From positions 359,304 to 423,303 of the forward strand of contig NZ_SZQL01000001.1 in the NCBI RefSeq assembly GCF_005233845.1: 64,000 nt of DNA. The letters are read 5' to 3'. Shown in pieces: positions 28,288-37,894 of this stretch (positions are counted from its first letter, which is position 1; every line of letters starts with the position of its first letter). A program made the translations under genes and the position numbers. The notes beneath the pieces were generated by a model, which saw only the letters and a program-made list of their open reading frames with translations, ran no database searches and was not told the DNA's origin. Origin of the DNA: Ilyomonas limi (GTDB lineage Bacteria > Bacteroidota > Bacteroidia > Chitinophagales > Chitinophagaceae).

Positions 28288-29490
28288 ATGCTTAAAACAA
28301 AAACCATGTTTATCGGTAAATTAATCCTGTTTATTGCTATAGGTATTATCGCCTGCTCATCTTGTAACAAAGACAAAATTAGAGATACTGCAATAGCCGG
28401 TGACCGTGCTGCATACAATGCTGTTGCTACGCTTGTAAACACCTCCAATGTAAAGGTTACCACTATTGCCGGCAAGCTGGACGATCCTGGAAATGCACAG
28501 GATGGCAATGGCAGCAATGCCCGCTTTTGGAATCCGACAAAAATGGTGTATGACAGTCGCAACAACCTATTGTACGTAGCCGATGGTACTGTAATACGCA
28601 GTATAGACGGGCAGAATAATGTAAAAACATACGTTCCGCTGGGTGCCATCGGTAGTTCATACAACGAAATCCTCGATATGGACGTAGCACCAGGAACGGC
28701 AGGTGGTACGTTATACATTATTACCAAAGAAAATGATTTGTGGAAGATAGTACCCAATGGCACTTCCGGTAAAGCCACGAATATTGTAAACAGAATATAT
28801 GGGGGCAATGCGGTAGGGGCTTTAAACTCGGGTGATCATTTTGACTTACCTAACGGGCTGGCAACAGGCGCCAATGGAGAAATCTATTTCTTTAATGAAG
28901 CATGGAATACGATGCACCGTATTACGCTTTCTGGTGCCAAAACAGGTACAGTATCAACTTTTGCCGGTAAGCCTTTAACCGTAAGAGGTGGCACCGGCAC
29001 TTCATATCCTTATAAAAACGGATTAGGCGATGCAGCCACCTTTGGCAGCAGGGTTTCGGATCTATCTGCTGATACTGTTGGCAACATATACGTGGCAGAC
29101 CTGGATAATGAGTTGGTACGGAAGGTAACGCCTGCAGGTAAAGTGACAGCTTTGTTTCAGTACACCAATAAAATAGGCTCAGATCTGGACGGACCTGTAT
29201 CCAGTGCAACTTCTAACAATGTAACACAGGTATCTGCCAGGAAAGACGGCAAAATGATATTCTTTACTACTTATGGCAATGCGAACAATGGTTTATCGGC
29301 ATTGCGTGTAGTACGCCCTGGCAATGATGTAACCACACTGGTGGGCTATGGCTAAAGTAGCTACTATGGTGATGGAACCGGCACAACAGCCGGATTGGCT
29401 CAGATAGGTGGTATTGCAGCAACCCCCAGCGGAAGGACGATTTACTTATCGGAGCCTGGCAGAAAAGTAATCCGCAAGGTAGTATGGTAA
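28288..29490 (+). pseudogene. NHL-repeat propeller lipoprotein interrupted by an in-frame stop
   Basis: From 28288 (or ATG 28306) to the TAA at 29353-29355 the frame gives 355 residues with a lipoprotein signal (IIACSSCNKD). NHL/SMP-30-like repeats follow: TTIAGKLDDPGNAQDGNG, STFAGKPLTVRGG, DLSADTVGNIYVADLDNELVRKVTPAG. The last repeat is cut after TTLVGYG. The same frame continues for 44 codons after the stop with SSYYGDGTGTTAGLAQIGGI, ATPSGRTIYLSEPG and KVIRKVVW, and stops at 29490. That tail completes the last NHL repeat. A single nonsense change (or sequencing error) therefore splits the gene; reading frame and codon style are otherwise intact, so the event is recent. Confidence 0.85.
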
Positions 29491-30117
29491 TACAATAAAG
29501 ATGTAATGCTTTTTACTTCCTCCAGGTTTGTAATAGCAGTACAGCCCTGGAGGAAGTGGTAATTTACAAGCTGCAATAAGTTATTAATTATTTCATATTT
29601 GGTATAAACTAGTAAAAGATCGCATCAATGAGGTTGAATAACGTTTTTTGTAAAATCATACTGTATTTTGTATAACTACTTCAGCATAATAAGAGTGCAT
29701 CAGCAAAGTATTTACATCCATTTATCATCAGATAGATAAACAGTTTTATACTGCTTCCATGATGTATGTAAACCGGAACATTTACAAATTGCCACTAATC
29801 AATTTCTAATTTTATTGATGAGAAAATTGCTAATGGCACGAATAAGCTGAAAGTATGTTCCTGAAAGCTGAATGAAAATAATTGCTTAAACAACAAAGAC
29901 TCAAAGAACACTAAGCCTCACAAAGAATTACTTAATAATACTTCGTACAATCCCACCTTTGCCGTTCGGCAGGCGCTCTTCTTTGAGCCTTCGTGGTTTA
30001 AAGTTTTTACAATCTTAAACAGCCTGTAAATTTCTTCGTAAATTGTTTTTATAAAGGCATACTACTGTTTATGCAGCAGATCTCTGCAACAATAAAATTC
30101 CAATAACCAGTCTTTGC
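29491..30117. other. Long intergenic region with inverted-repeat remnants
   Basis: It contains a 12-bp hairpin (ACTTCCTCCAGG at 29515-29526 with its complement at 29546-29557) just after the broken NHL gene. A degenerate inverted repeat at about 29892-30003 (CTCAAAG at 29900 and CTTTGAG at 29981, with CCTTCGTGGTTT) is of the CACAAAG/CTTCGTGG type found between genes of Bacteroidota. No protein or RNA gene was recognised. Confidence 0.5.
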
Positions 30118-30501
30118 CTATTTATCCAATTTATGGCTTATCTCGGTCAACAGTTTTTCGGTTAGGGTAAGTTCCGGAACAGGAGGCACATCTACTTTAG
30201 CATCTTTCTTGCGCTTCATTCTGTTAATTACCTGGATAATCAAAAATAGTACAAAGGCAATAACAATAAACTTAATGACATTGGAAAGAAAGTTTCCATA
30301 CTTAACGGTTCCCCACGTGAGTTTATTCAGGTCTTCAACATGAGCAGCCTTAAGCGCAGGCGTTAATAACAAAGGGGTGATGACATCATCTATTAATGAA
30401 GAGACGATAGCGCCAAAAGCAGCACCTATTATTACCGCTATAGCCAGATCAATAACATTACCTTTTAAGGCAAATTCTTTAAATTCTTTGATGAAACTCA
30501 T
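30118..30501 (-). CDS. mscL: Large-conductance mechanosensitive channel MscL
   Basis: The start at 30501 (MSFIKEFKEFALKGNVIDLAIAV) gives 127 residues, the normal MscL size; the open frame extends upstream to 30633 but that part has no MscL similarity. It shows the N-terminal amphipathic helix, the first membrane helix VIDLAIAVIIGAAFGAIVSSLIDDVITPL, a periplasmic loop ending in KYGNFLSNVIKFIVIAFVLFLIIQ, and the C-terminal helix LTLTEKLLTEISHKL. It opens under membrane tension to release solutes during osmotic downshock. Confidence 0.96.
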   Translation of the reverse strand: MSFIKEFKEFALKGNVIDLAIAVIIGAAFGAIVSSLIDDVITPLLLTPALKAAHVEDLNKLTWGTVKYGNFLSNVIKFIVIAFVLFLIIQVINRMKRKKDAKVDVPPVPELTLTEKLLTEISHKLDK

Positions 30502-30955
30502 AGTTGTTGGTTTTAAAGTGTTATGGAATTGTTTTTCCAATGTAATGTACATAAAAAGATATGAATAAAATACTTGGCTTTTTGCCAGTAACCGTTTTAC
30601 GGTGCGCCTTATAAATGTATCATTTTCATTCACGCTATTGCTGTAACATCCTTCTTTTTTATACTACGCTGAATGCGTGATTTGTTTCTAGGTTTATTTC
30701 TTTTGTATCTGTCGTGTCGTTGTATTTCAACTTCCCGGAACTGGTCGCTGAAACTACTGTTAGCTATTTTACACACCAGGGACTTTTATTAACAACTGCA
30801 AGCCTGTTGAGGGAAGAGACAGGCTGTAGCACCTTGCTATAAATCAAACTGCTTTTTACTTAACAAACTTAAACCTGACCAAAATCATATTTCTCTTTGT
30901 TGTTCATCAATACTAAGGTTTGCCTGCGCCAATACTTTTGTCTATATCTTTTTAT
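30502..30955. other. Divergent intergenic region mscL / ccoI
   Basis: The region holds the ccoI control region described separately and presumably the mscL promoter near 30550-30650. No gene was recognised. Confidence 0.45.
30875..30940 (+). promoter_or_regulatory. FNR-type site and -7 element of ccoI
   Basis: The dyad CTGACCAAAATCAT (30875-30888, TGA-N6-TCA) is followed by TACTTTTG at 30933-30940, a perfect Bacteroidota -7 element. The dyad centre is 51.5 bases before the first base of the -7 element, which puts it near -61.5. The same geometry occurs at three other promoters in this window. Confidence 0.7.
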
Positions 30956-33352
30956 ATGAATACACAAGCCATTGGCAAGCATACAGCTTGCTATCATTGC
31001 GGCGAAGCTTGCGGCAAACAACCGGTTATAGCACACAGCAAGAGCTTTTGCTGCGAAGGCTGTAAAATGGTTTTTGAAATATTGAGCAGCAATGGTTTAT
31101 GTGATTATTATACACTTACCCAAAACCCTGGCAGCAATCAAAAAGTACAGGTGCGGGAAGGCAAGTTTGTTTTTTTAGATGATGAAAAGATTATCCGTTC
31201 GCTCGTAGCCTACCAGGATGAAGTGCAAACGCACGTTACTTTTTACCTGCCGCAGATCCATTGCAGCAGTTGTTTGTATCTCTTAGAAAATCTGCATAAA
31301 CTCAACGAACACATCATTAGCAGCAAAGTAAATTTTACGAGAAAAGAAGCCGACATTATTTTTAATCACCAAAAAGTCTCTTTACGAAAAGTATCTGAAA
31401 TCCTCACCAGCATTGGTTATGAGCCTTATATCAGCTTTAGTGATATGAATAAGGCAAAGCCGAAAATGGACAAGTCTAAGATTTATAAGCTGGGTATTGC
31501 CGGCTTTTGTTTTGCCAATATTATGCTGCTTAGTTTTCCGGAATATTTAGGTATTAATGCGAAGGAACAAAGCCTGATTGGTTTATTCAGAATATTAAAT
31601 CTTATACTCAGTTTGCCGGTTGTTTTTTACAGTGCCTCCGAGTTTTACATCAGTGCATGGAGAGCTTTTCAGTATAAGTTTCTGAATATAGATGCTCCTA
31701 TTGTACTGGCGGTAATTGTAACCTTTGCAAGAAGTTTGTACGAAGTATTCAGCGGTAGTGGCAGTGGCTATTTTGATAGTATGAGCGGTATTGTTTTCTT
31801 TATGCTCATAGGCAGGGTATTGCAGGACAAAACCTATCAGCAGCTTAGCTTTGAAAGGGATTATACCTCTTATTTTCCGCTGGCTGTAACAAGATTAAAT
31901 AATGATAGCCAGGAAACAGTTGCGCTGCCCGATGTTAGGCTGAACGATACGCTGCTGGTTCATAATGAAGAGCTGTTACCGGCCGATGGTATTCTTACCC
32001 GTGGCAAAGCATTGATAGACTACAGTTTTGTAACCGGCGAAAGCATACCAATAGTAAAAGAAATGGGCGAAATTGTGTATGCCGGTGGCAAACAGATAGG
32101 CAGCAACATAGAAGTTTTGGTGATAAAAGAAGTGGCGCAAAGTTATCTTACCAAGCTGTGGAACCGTGAGGAACTGAAGCAGGAAAAAGACAGCAGTAAA
32201 GCCTCTTTTGTGCATTTATTAAGTCGCTATTTTACATGGGTGGTATTAGCTATTGCCACGATTACTGCGGTGTATTGGTATGTAAATGACCCACAAAAAA
32301 TTTGGAACAGCATTACGGCAGTAATGATTATTGCATGCCCTTGCGCTTTGCTTCTGAGCAATACATTTACCAATGGCAATATCTTACGGCTGCTTAGCCG
32401 CAACAAGCTGTACCTGCGCAATGCCCAAACAATTGAAACCATTGCTGGCATCAACCATATTGTATTTGATAAAACCGGTACACTTACAACCGGTAACTAC
32501 CAGGATGTGCAATACGAAGGCTTATTGCTTACCGGTAATGTAAAAAAGAAGATTGCAGCATTAGCAGCACAATCTACACACCCTATCAGTAAAGCTGTTT
32601 TTACTTATCTGGGTAATGGGGAAGAGAATATTGTAAAAGGGTTCAAAGAAATATTAGGCAGAGGCATTGAAGGTTTTGTGGATAATGATTTGGTAGCAAT
32701 TGGTTCTAAAGATTTTTTGTTTGGAAATAATGACAAGGACGAAGAAACATCGGTATATGTGGCAATAGAAGGAAAAGTAATTGGTAAATTCCGTTTTAAA
32801 AATCATTACAGAAATAATATCCCTGCACTGCTTCAGCAGCTTAAAAAAGCATACCCCATTACCGTACTGAGTGGTGATAATGCCGGTGAAAAACACTACC
32901 TGCAACAACTGCTTGGTAAAAGTGCCAATGTGCTCTTTCATCAACAACCTGAAGACAAGCTGAACAGGGTACAGCAACTACAGCAACAAGGCAAAAAAGT
33001 GATGATGATTGGTGATGGGTTAAATGATGCCGGTGCCTTAAAACAGGCAGATGCAGGCATTGCTGTAACTGATAACGCCAACAACTTTACGCCCGCCAGT
33101 GACGGTATTTTAGAAGCTTCTAATCTGCCTTTGTTGTATAAATTTATCAGACTTTGTAAAATTAATAAGCAAATAGTACTGGCAAGTTTTATTATCTCTG
33201 TCATCTACAATATTGTTGGTATTTACTATGCTGTGCAGGGCAACTTGTCGCCAATGATCGCCGCTATTTTAATGCCTTCCAGCAGCCTGAGTATTTTGCT
33301 CATCACCTTTGGTGCGAGTACGCTGGCAGCAAAGCGTACGGGCATTTTATAA
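30956..33352 (+). CDS. ccoI: Copper-translocating P-type ATPase of the cbb3 oxidase (CcoI/FixI)
   Basis: The start at 30956 (MNTQAIGKH) gives 798 residues. It has a Cys-rich N-terminal metal-binding region (CYHCGEACGK, FCCEGCKMVFE), an HMA domain with IHCSSC (Cys103/Cys106), membrane helices, the transport motif ACPCALLLS (CPC at 461-463), the phosphorylation motif FDKTGTLTTG (Asp505), and GDGLNDAGAL. The extra N-terminal Cys domain and its neighbours identify it as CcoI, which supplies copper to the CcoN active site. It is followed after 502 bases by ccoS. Confidence 0.95.
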   Translation: MNTQAIGKHTACYHCGEACGKQPVIAHSKSFCCEGCKMVFEILSSNGLCDYYTLTQNPGSNQKVQVREGKFVFLDDEKIIRSLVAYQDEVQTHVTFYLPQIHCSSCLYLLENLHKLNEHIISSKVNFTRKEADIIFNHQKVSLRKVSEILTSIGYEPYISFSDMNKAKPKMDKSKIYKLGIAGFCFANIMLLSFPEYLGINAKEQSLIGLFRILNLILSLPVVFYSASEFYISAWRAFQYKFLNIDAPIVLAVIVTFARSLYEVFSGSGSGYFDSMSGIVFFMLIGRVLQDKTYQQLSFERDYTSYFPLAVTRLNNDSQETVALPDVRLNDTLLVHNEELLPADGILTRGKALIDYSFVTGESIPIVKEMGEIVYAGGKQIGSNIEVLVIKEVAQSYLTKLWNREELKQEKDSSKASFVHLLSRYFTWVVLAIATITAVYWYVNDPQKIWNSITAVMIIACPCALLLSNTFTNGNILRLLSRNKLYLRNAQTIETIAGINHIVFDKTGTLTTGNYQDVQYEGLLLTGNVKKKIAALAAQSTHPISKAVFTYLGNGEENIVKGFKEILGRGIEGFVDNDLVAIGSKDFLFGNNDKDEETSVYVAIEGKVIGKFRFKNHYRNNIPALLQQLKKAYPITVLSGDNAGEKHYLQQLLGKSANVLFHQQPEDKLNRVQQLQQQGKKVMMIGDGLNDAGALKQADAGIAVTDNANNFTPASDGILEASNLPLLYKFIRLCKINKQIVLASFIISVIYNIVGIYYAVQGNLSPMIAAILMPSSSLSILLITFGASTLAAKRTGIL

Positions 33353-33854
33353 CTATGATTCTGCTGATTAAACTGACGAAAGAAAACAGGATGGTGTTGT
33401 TGATATGATGTGAGAACATGTACCGGATTGAATAATTTACCAATATGCAACTTAAAGATCAGCCGCCAACATCATTGCGAGTGGTAGTGAAGTAATCTGT
33501 GAATGGTGGTGCAATCAATATAAGACATTAATATTGATGTAAGGCTATTTAAACCGACGGATTAGATATAAATAATAAATTTAATGCTTTCTGCATATCA
33601 ATTTGCTGCGCTCGGCAGGACGTTTTTCTATGTGCTTTATTGTAAAAATGTATCGGCTTACCTGCTGAACAGCAAATATTTACAACGAGCGTCGTTGCAA
33701 AAGTTTTATATCCGCATTGTCTCTTATCCATACATAAAAATGTGTTTTATACACTTAACACATACTGCCTGACCAAAATCAGCCCTCTGCTTGAGTACCG
33801 TCACCTGCTGCGCTAAGGCTCACTTCTATTTTTACAACCTATTTCAATTATCAT
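33353..33854. other. Intergenic region ccoI / ccoS
   Basis: The region contains the ccoS control region described separately. The rest (33353-33768) shows no gene; short open frames in it have no recognisable features. Confidence 0.45.
33769..33834 (+). promoter_or_regulatory. FNR-type site and -7 element of the ccoS-ccoNO-ccoQ-ccoP operon
   Basis: The perfect dyad CTGACCAAAATCAG (33769-33782) precedes TATTTTTA (33827-33834), a -7-like element with one mismatch. Spacing from dyad centre to the -7 element is 51.5 bases, identical to the ccoI promoter. The 12-base core is the same as at ccoI. Confidence 0.7.
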
Positions 33855-34025
33855 ATGAGTGTCATTTTCATCTTGCTTATCGCAAGTATTACTGTAGCCG
33901 CCATCTTTCTGGGCGCTTTTTTATATAGCGTAAAGAAGGGGCAATTTGAAGACGAAAAAAGTCCACCCATCAGAATTCTGTTCGACGATAAACCATCTTC
34001 AACAACCATCACAAAAAATCAATAA
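33855..34025 (+). CDS. ccoS: Cbb3 oxidase assembly protein CcoS
   Basis: This 56-residue gene begins MSVIFILLIASITVAAIF, one membrane helix, followed by FLYSVKKGQFEDEKSPPIRIL and FDDK. The charged GQFEDxxxPxxRIL stretch after the helix is the CcoS hallmark. It is needed for cofactor insertion into cbb3 oxidase. Its stop overlaps the start of ccoNO in the sequence TAATG, which suggests translational coupling. Confidence 0.95.
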   Translation: MSVIFILLIASITVAAIFLGAFLYSVKKGQFEDEKSPPIRILFDDKPSSTTITKNQ

Positions 34026-36211
34026 TGTTTCAGGAAAAAGAAGTAAAAAGTAAGGTGATTGCTGTTCCGGCGGAAACGCGAGAAGCGCTTGCTGTTGAAC
34101 GATTTTATTACGATAACAAAATCGTAAAATTATTTGCCTATGCTACCATGTTTTGGGGTGCCGTAGGTATGATGGCCGGCTTGCTGGCAGCCATTCAGTT
34201 GTTTTTTCCGGCAGCCAACTTTGATACGGCTGCTACTACTTTTGGCAGGGTGCGTCCGGTGCATACCAATGCAGTCATATTTGCCTTTGTGGGCAATGGT
34301 ATTTTCATGGGTGCTTATTACTCGTTACAGCGCCTTTGTAAATCCCGGATGTTTAGCGATAAACTGAGCAAAATACATTTTTGGGGCTGGCAGTCTATTA
34401 TCGTTGTGGGTGCTATTACGTTGCTGATGGGTGCTACAACCGGTAAAGAATATGCCGAATTGGAATGGCCAATAGATGTGGCGATTACTATTGTGTGGGT
34501 GCTATTTGGTATTAATATGTTTGGTACCATCATCAAGCGGCGAGAAAGCCACCTGTATGTAGCTATCTGGTTTTACATTGCAACATGGGTTACGGTTGCC
34601 CTGCTGCACATCGTTAACTCATTTGAATTACCCACCTCTTTTTTACACAGCTATAGCTGGTATGCCGGTGTGCAGGATGCGCTGGTACAGTGGTGGTATG
34701 GTCATAATGCGGTGGCATTCTTTCTTACTACACCGTACTTAGGTTTGATGTATTATTTCTTACCTAAAGCAGCTAACCGCCCGGTATATAGTTACCGCCT
34801 TTCTATCATTCACTTCTGGGCGCTCATATTTATTTACATCTGGGCTGGTCCGCACCATTTGTTATACACTGCTTTGCCCGACTGGGCACAAAGCCTTGGT
34901 GTAGTATTTAGCGTGATGCTGATTGCTCCAAGCTGGGGCGGTATGCTTAATGGCTTATTTACATTGCGCGGTGCATGGGATAAAGTAAGAGAAGATCCTG
35001 TGTTGAAATTTATGGTGGTAGCTATCACTGCTTATGGTATGGCCACGTTTGAAGGGCCTATGCTGAGTTTAAAAAGTGTAAATGCTATCTCGCATTTTAC
35101 CGACTGGACTATTGCACACGTACACGTAGGCGCATTGGGTTGGAATGGCTTCTTAACCTTTAGCGTGCTGTATTATATTATTCCAAGAATATACAATACC
35201 CAACTGTATTCTAAAAAACTGGCAAATGCACACTTCTGGGTGGGCACTATCGGTATCCTGCTGTACACACTGCCTATGTACTGGGCTGGGTTTACACAAA
35301 GCACTATGTGGAAAACCTTTACCGAAGAAGGTCAGTTGAAATACCAGTTTTTGGAAACGGTACAATACCTCAAACCTTTTTATGCACTGCGTAGTGTTGG
35401 GGGCTCTATCTATCTGGCAGGCGTATTCATTATGGTGTACAACTTAGCAAAGACTGTAAAAAGTGGCAGTCTGGTAGCCAATGAGGCAGCAGAAGCAGCA
35501 CCATTGCCAAAAGTAATTACTACACATGGCAAGCAACACTGGCACAGGTGGATTGAAAGAAGGCCTACGCAAATGTTGGTGTTTAGCTTAATAGCTGTTG
35601 CGATTGGTGGTGCTATAGAAATGATGCCAACCTTCCTGGTAAAAAGTAATGTACCTACTATTGCAGCCGTGAAACCTTATACGCCGCTTGAGTTGCAGGG
35701 ACGCGATATATATGTACGCGAAGGTTGTTACCTGTGCCACTCACAAATGGTACGCCCGTTCCGAGATGAAGTAGCACGCTACGGCGAATACAGCAAAGCA
35801 GGTGAGTTTGTATATGACCATCCCTTCCAGTGGGGAAGCAAGCGCACCGGTCCGGACCTTGCGCGTATTGGTGGTAAATATCCGGATAGCTGGCACTACA
35901 ATCACATGCTCGATCCGCGTATCATGTCGCCCGGTTCGGTGATGCCCAATTATCCCTGGTTGTTTGATAATACATTGGATACTGCCGGCACACCGGCTAA
36001 AATAAGAGCAATGATGAAGCTGGGCGTACCTTATCCTAAAGGCTATGATAAACGTGCAAACAGAGACCTGATTATACAAGCGGATGGCATACGGGCGGGT
36101 CTTAAAAAAGATAAGCTGCCTGCAAAAAACACCAGCGAAATCATAGCCTTAATTGCTTATCTGCAACGTGTAGGTACTGATATTAAAGGCGCAAATACTG
36201 GTGTAAAATAA
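34025..36211 (+). CDS. ccoNO: Cbb3-type cytochrome c oxidase subunits I and II, fused (CcoN-CcoO)
   Basis: The 728-residue protein is a natural fusion. Residues ~20-480 are CcoN with haem- and copper-ligand regions (RPVHTNAVIFAFVGNG, WWYGHNAVAFFLTTPYLG, WAGPHHLLYTALPDW, DWTIAHVHVGALGWNG). Residues ~500-728 are CcoO with its membrane helix and a single haem c site (GCYLCHSQMVRPFRDE), then RTGPDLARIGGKYPDSWH and MPNYPWLF. It reduces oxygen at low concentration and pumps protons at the inner membrane. CcoN-CcoO fusions are usual in Bacteroidota. It is coupled to ccoS by a one-base overlap. Confidence 0.97.
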   Translation: MFQEKEVKSKVIAVPAETREALAVERFYYDNKIVKLFAYATMFWGAVGMMAGLLAAIQLFFPAANFDTAATTFGRVRPVHTNAVIFAFVGNGIFMGAYYSLQRLCKSRMFSDKLSKIHFWGWQSIIVVGAITLLMGATTGKEYAELEWPIDVAITIVWVLFGINMFGTIIKRRESHLYVAIWFYIATWVTVALLHIVNSFELPTSFLHSYSWYAGVQDALVQWWYGHNAVAFFLTTPYLGLMYYFLPKAANRPVYSYRLSIIHFWALIFIYIWAGPHHLLYTALPDWAQSLGVVFSVMLIAPSWGGMLNGLFTLRGAWDKVREDPVLKFMVVAITAYGMATFEGPMLSLKSVNAISHFTDWTIAHVHVGALGWNGFLTFSVLYYIIPRIYNTQLYSKKLANAHFWVGTIGILLYTLPMYWAGFTQSTMWKTFTEEGQLKYQFLETVQYLKPFYALRSVGGSIYLAGVFIMVYNLAKTVKSGSLVANEAAEAAPLPKVITTHGKQHWHRWIERRPTQMLVFSLIAVAIGGAIEMMPTFLVKSNVPTIAAVKPYTPLELQGRDIYVREGCYLCHSQMVRPFRDEVARYGEYSKAGEFVYDHPFQWGSKRTGPDLARIGGKYPDSWHYNHMLDPRIMSPGSVMPNYPWLFDNTLDTAGTPAKIRAMMKLGVPYPKGYDKRANRDLIIQADGIRAGLKKDKLPAKNTSEIIALIAYLQRVGTDIKGANTGVK

Positions 36212-36302
36212 AACTGTTCATACAACTCAAAAACCCACTGTTACAAGGCAGCGATTGGGAAACCGCTGCCTTCCTTCAACAAAATTATAAAGCATTAATA
36301 AC

Positions 36303-36479
36303 ATGAGCTTCATTCACTACCTGGAAAAAATAATGGGCGTAGATATTTATGCCATGATATCCTTTTTCATCTTCTTTTCCTTCTTTGTTTTTATGTCGCT
36401 GTGGGCATGGAAGGCAGATAAGCGTTTGATTGATAAAATCAACAATATTCCTTTGGACGAAGACAAGACTTCACTATAA
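36303..36479 (+). CDS. ccoQ: CcoQ-like small cbb3 oxidase subunit
   Basis: A 58-residue gene between ccoNO and ccoP: MSFIHYLEKIMGVDIYAMIS, then a membrane helix FFIFFSFFVFMSLWAW and a charged tail KADKRLIDKINNIPLDED. Size, single helix and position fit CcoQ, which stabilises the complex; the sequence itself is poorly conserved in general. It lies 15 bases before ccoP. Confidence 0.88.
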   Translation: MSFIHYLEKIMGVDIYAMISFFIFFSFFVFMSLWAWKADKRLIDKINNIPLDEDKTSL

Positions 36480-36494
36480 AAATTACTTAGTACA

Positions 36495-37718
36495 ATGAAA
36501 TTCATTTATAAAAAACGATGGACAAAAGCAGTAATGCTAATGAGTGCGCTGCTGCTCTCTGTCAATGTATTTGCTGAAGGTAAAAGCGAACCATCGCAGA
36601 TGGATAATCCATTGGCATTGGTATTAGTAATAATTGCAGGTGCCTTGCTGCTCGCTATTGGTGTATTAGCGTATGTGCTTATCAGTGTAGCCGGTTTGTA
36701 CTTAGAACATACTAAAGAAAAAGAAGTGCCTAAAGCTACGGGTACTGCATTGAAAACGCTGGCTGTTGTTGCATTTTGTTTGGTATCTTCTTCTTTACTG
36801 GCTCAAGATGCGGCTGCTGCTCCCGCTGCTGCACAACAAGTAGTAAGCACTACTATCAGCGGTTTGCCAAAGTCTTCTTTTTATACATTGATAAGTGTGA
36901 TTGGACTGGAGATTATGGTGATACTGGTGATGGCTTATTTTGTAAAAGTATTTACTGCCAAAGAAAAAGTAATTACTGAAGCTGTAACGTCAGAAGCAAC
37001 ACATACCAGCAATATATTTACTAAGATTAAAAAAGTATGGGGCAGGCTCAACAACTTCCGTCCTCAAAGCGAAGAGCAGGAAATTACCTTACACCATTCT
37101 TATGATGGCATTCAGGAGTTGGACAATCGCCTGCCGCGCTGGTGGATAATGGGTTTTTATTGCACTATCATTTTTGCATGTATTTATCTCTATCGCTATC
37201 ACATAGCACATACAGCGCCATCCAGTATTGAAGAATACCAGATAGCCATGACGCAAGCCGAAGCACAAAAAGCAGCATATCTGAAACATGCAGCGAATAA
37301 TATAGATGAAAATACAGTAACGCTTATTACCGATGCCCCGGCTGTGGAAGAAGGCCAGAGGTTATTTACCAGCAGTTGCTCGCCTTGCCATGGCGACAAG
37401 GGACAAGGCGTGGTAGGGCCCAACCTTACCGATGATTATTGGTTGCATGGCGGCAGCATTAACGATGTGTTTAAAACCATCAAATACGGCTATCCCGAAA
37501 AAGGTATGAAGAGTTGGAAAGATGATTTTTCGCCAACACAGATTGCCAGGATTACCTCTTATATAAAAAGCCTGCATGGAAGCAATCCTGCTAATGCCAA
37601 AGAGCCGCAGGGCGAATTATTTAAAGACAATGGTGCACCTGAAAAAGATTCTGTAAACCTGTCTGTAAAAAAGGATGTAAAAGCTGCTGAGGGCAAAGAA
37701 ACTGCGCTAAAATTTTGA
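36495..37718 (+). CDS. ccoP: Cbb3 oxidase subunit III, mono-haem CcoP
   Basis: The 407-residue protein has several membrane segments: a signal-like start (to VFAEG), helix LALVLVIIAGALLLAIGVLAYVL, a second signal-like stretch ALKTLAVVAFCLVSSSLLAQ, helix FYTLISVIGLEIMVILVMAYFV, and WWIMGFYCTIIFACIYLY. The CcoP_N motif is ELDNRLPRWW. One cytochrome c domain follows with CSPCHGDKGQGVVGPNLT and a methionine in GMKSW. Proteobacterial CcoP has two haem c sites; here only one CxxCH is present. It passes electrons to CcoO. Confidence 0.95.
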   Translation: MKFIYKKRWTKAVMLMSALLLSVNVFAEGKSEPSQMDNPLALVLVIIAGALLLAIGVLAYVLISVAGLYLEHTKEKEVPKATGTALKTLAVVAFCLVSSSLLAQDAAAAPAAAQQVVSTTISGLPKSSFYTLISVIGLEIMVILVMAYFVKVFTAKEKVITEAVTSEATHTSNIFTKIKKVWGRLNNFRPQSEEQEITLHHSYDGIQELDNRLPRWWIMGFYCTIIFACIYLYRYHIAHTAPSSIEEYQIAMTQAEAQKAAYLKHAANNIDENTVTLITDAPAVEEGQRLFTSSCSPCHGDKGQGVVGPNLTDDYWLHGGSINDVFKTIKYGYPEKGMKSWKDDFSPTQIARITSYIKSLHGSNPANAKEPQGELFKDNGAPEKDSVNLSVKKDVKAAEGKETALKF

Positions 37719-37880
37719 ACCATAAAAACAGAAAGAGCATAAAGTAAAAGATAATTAAGGAATAGACGAAATAGTATTAATAGAAAAGACATGAGCCTAA
37801 AGCTTCAAAAAACATACTTCGTGCAACTTCTTTCTTTCGTCTTAGTGGTTCTAATTAAAAATGTAAATAGTTGAGTGTAA

Positions 37881-37886
37881 AAGGAG
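37881..37886 (+). promoter_or_regulatory. Ribosome binding site of ccoG
   Basis: AAGGAG lies 8 bases before ATG 37895 and decides this start over the in-frame TTG at 37871. Shine-Dalgarno sequences this good are uncommon in this window. Just upstream (37815-37855) lies a stretch, CTTCGTGCAACTTC with CGTCTTAGTGGTT, that resembles the CTTCGTG-type intergenic repeats. Confidence 0.65.
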
Positions 37887-37894
37887 ACAAAACA

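Noticed and set aside
28284-28808. 174-codon minus-strand frame opposite the NHL lipoprotein gene
   Set aside because: The plus strand has signal peptide and NHL repeats; the minus frame has no family pattern.
33584-33772. 62-codon frame in the ccoI-ccoS gap
   Set aside because: It runs up to the FNR-type site and ccoS promoter and has no family features.
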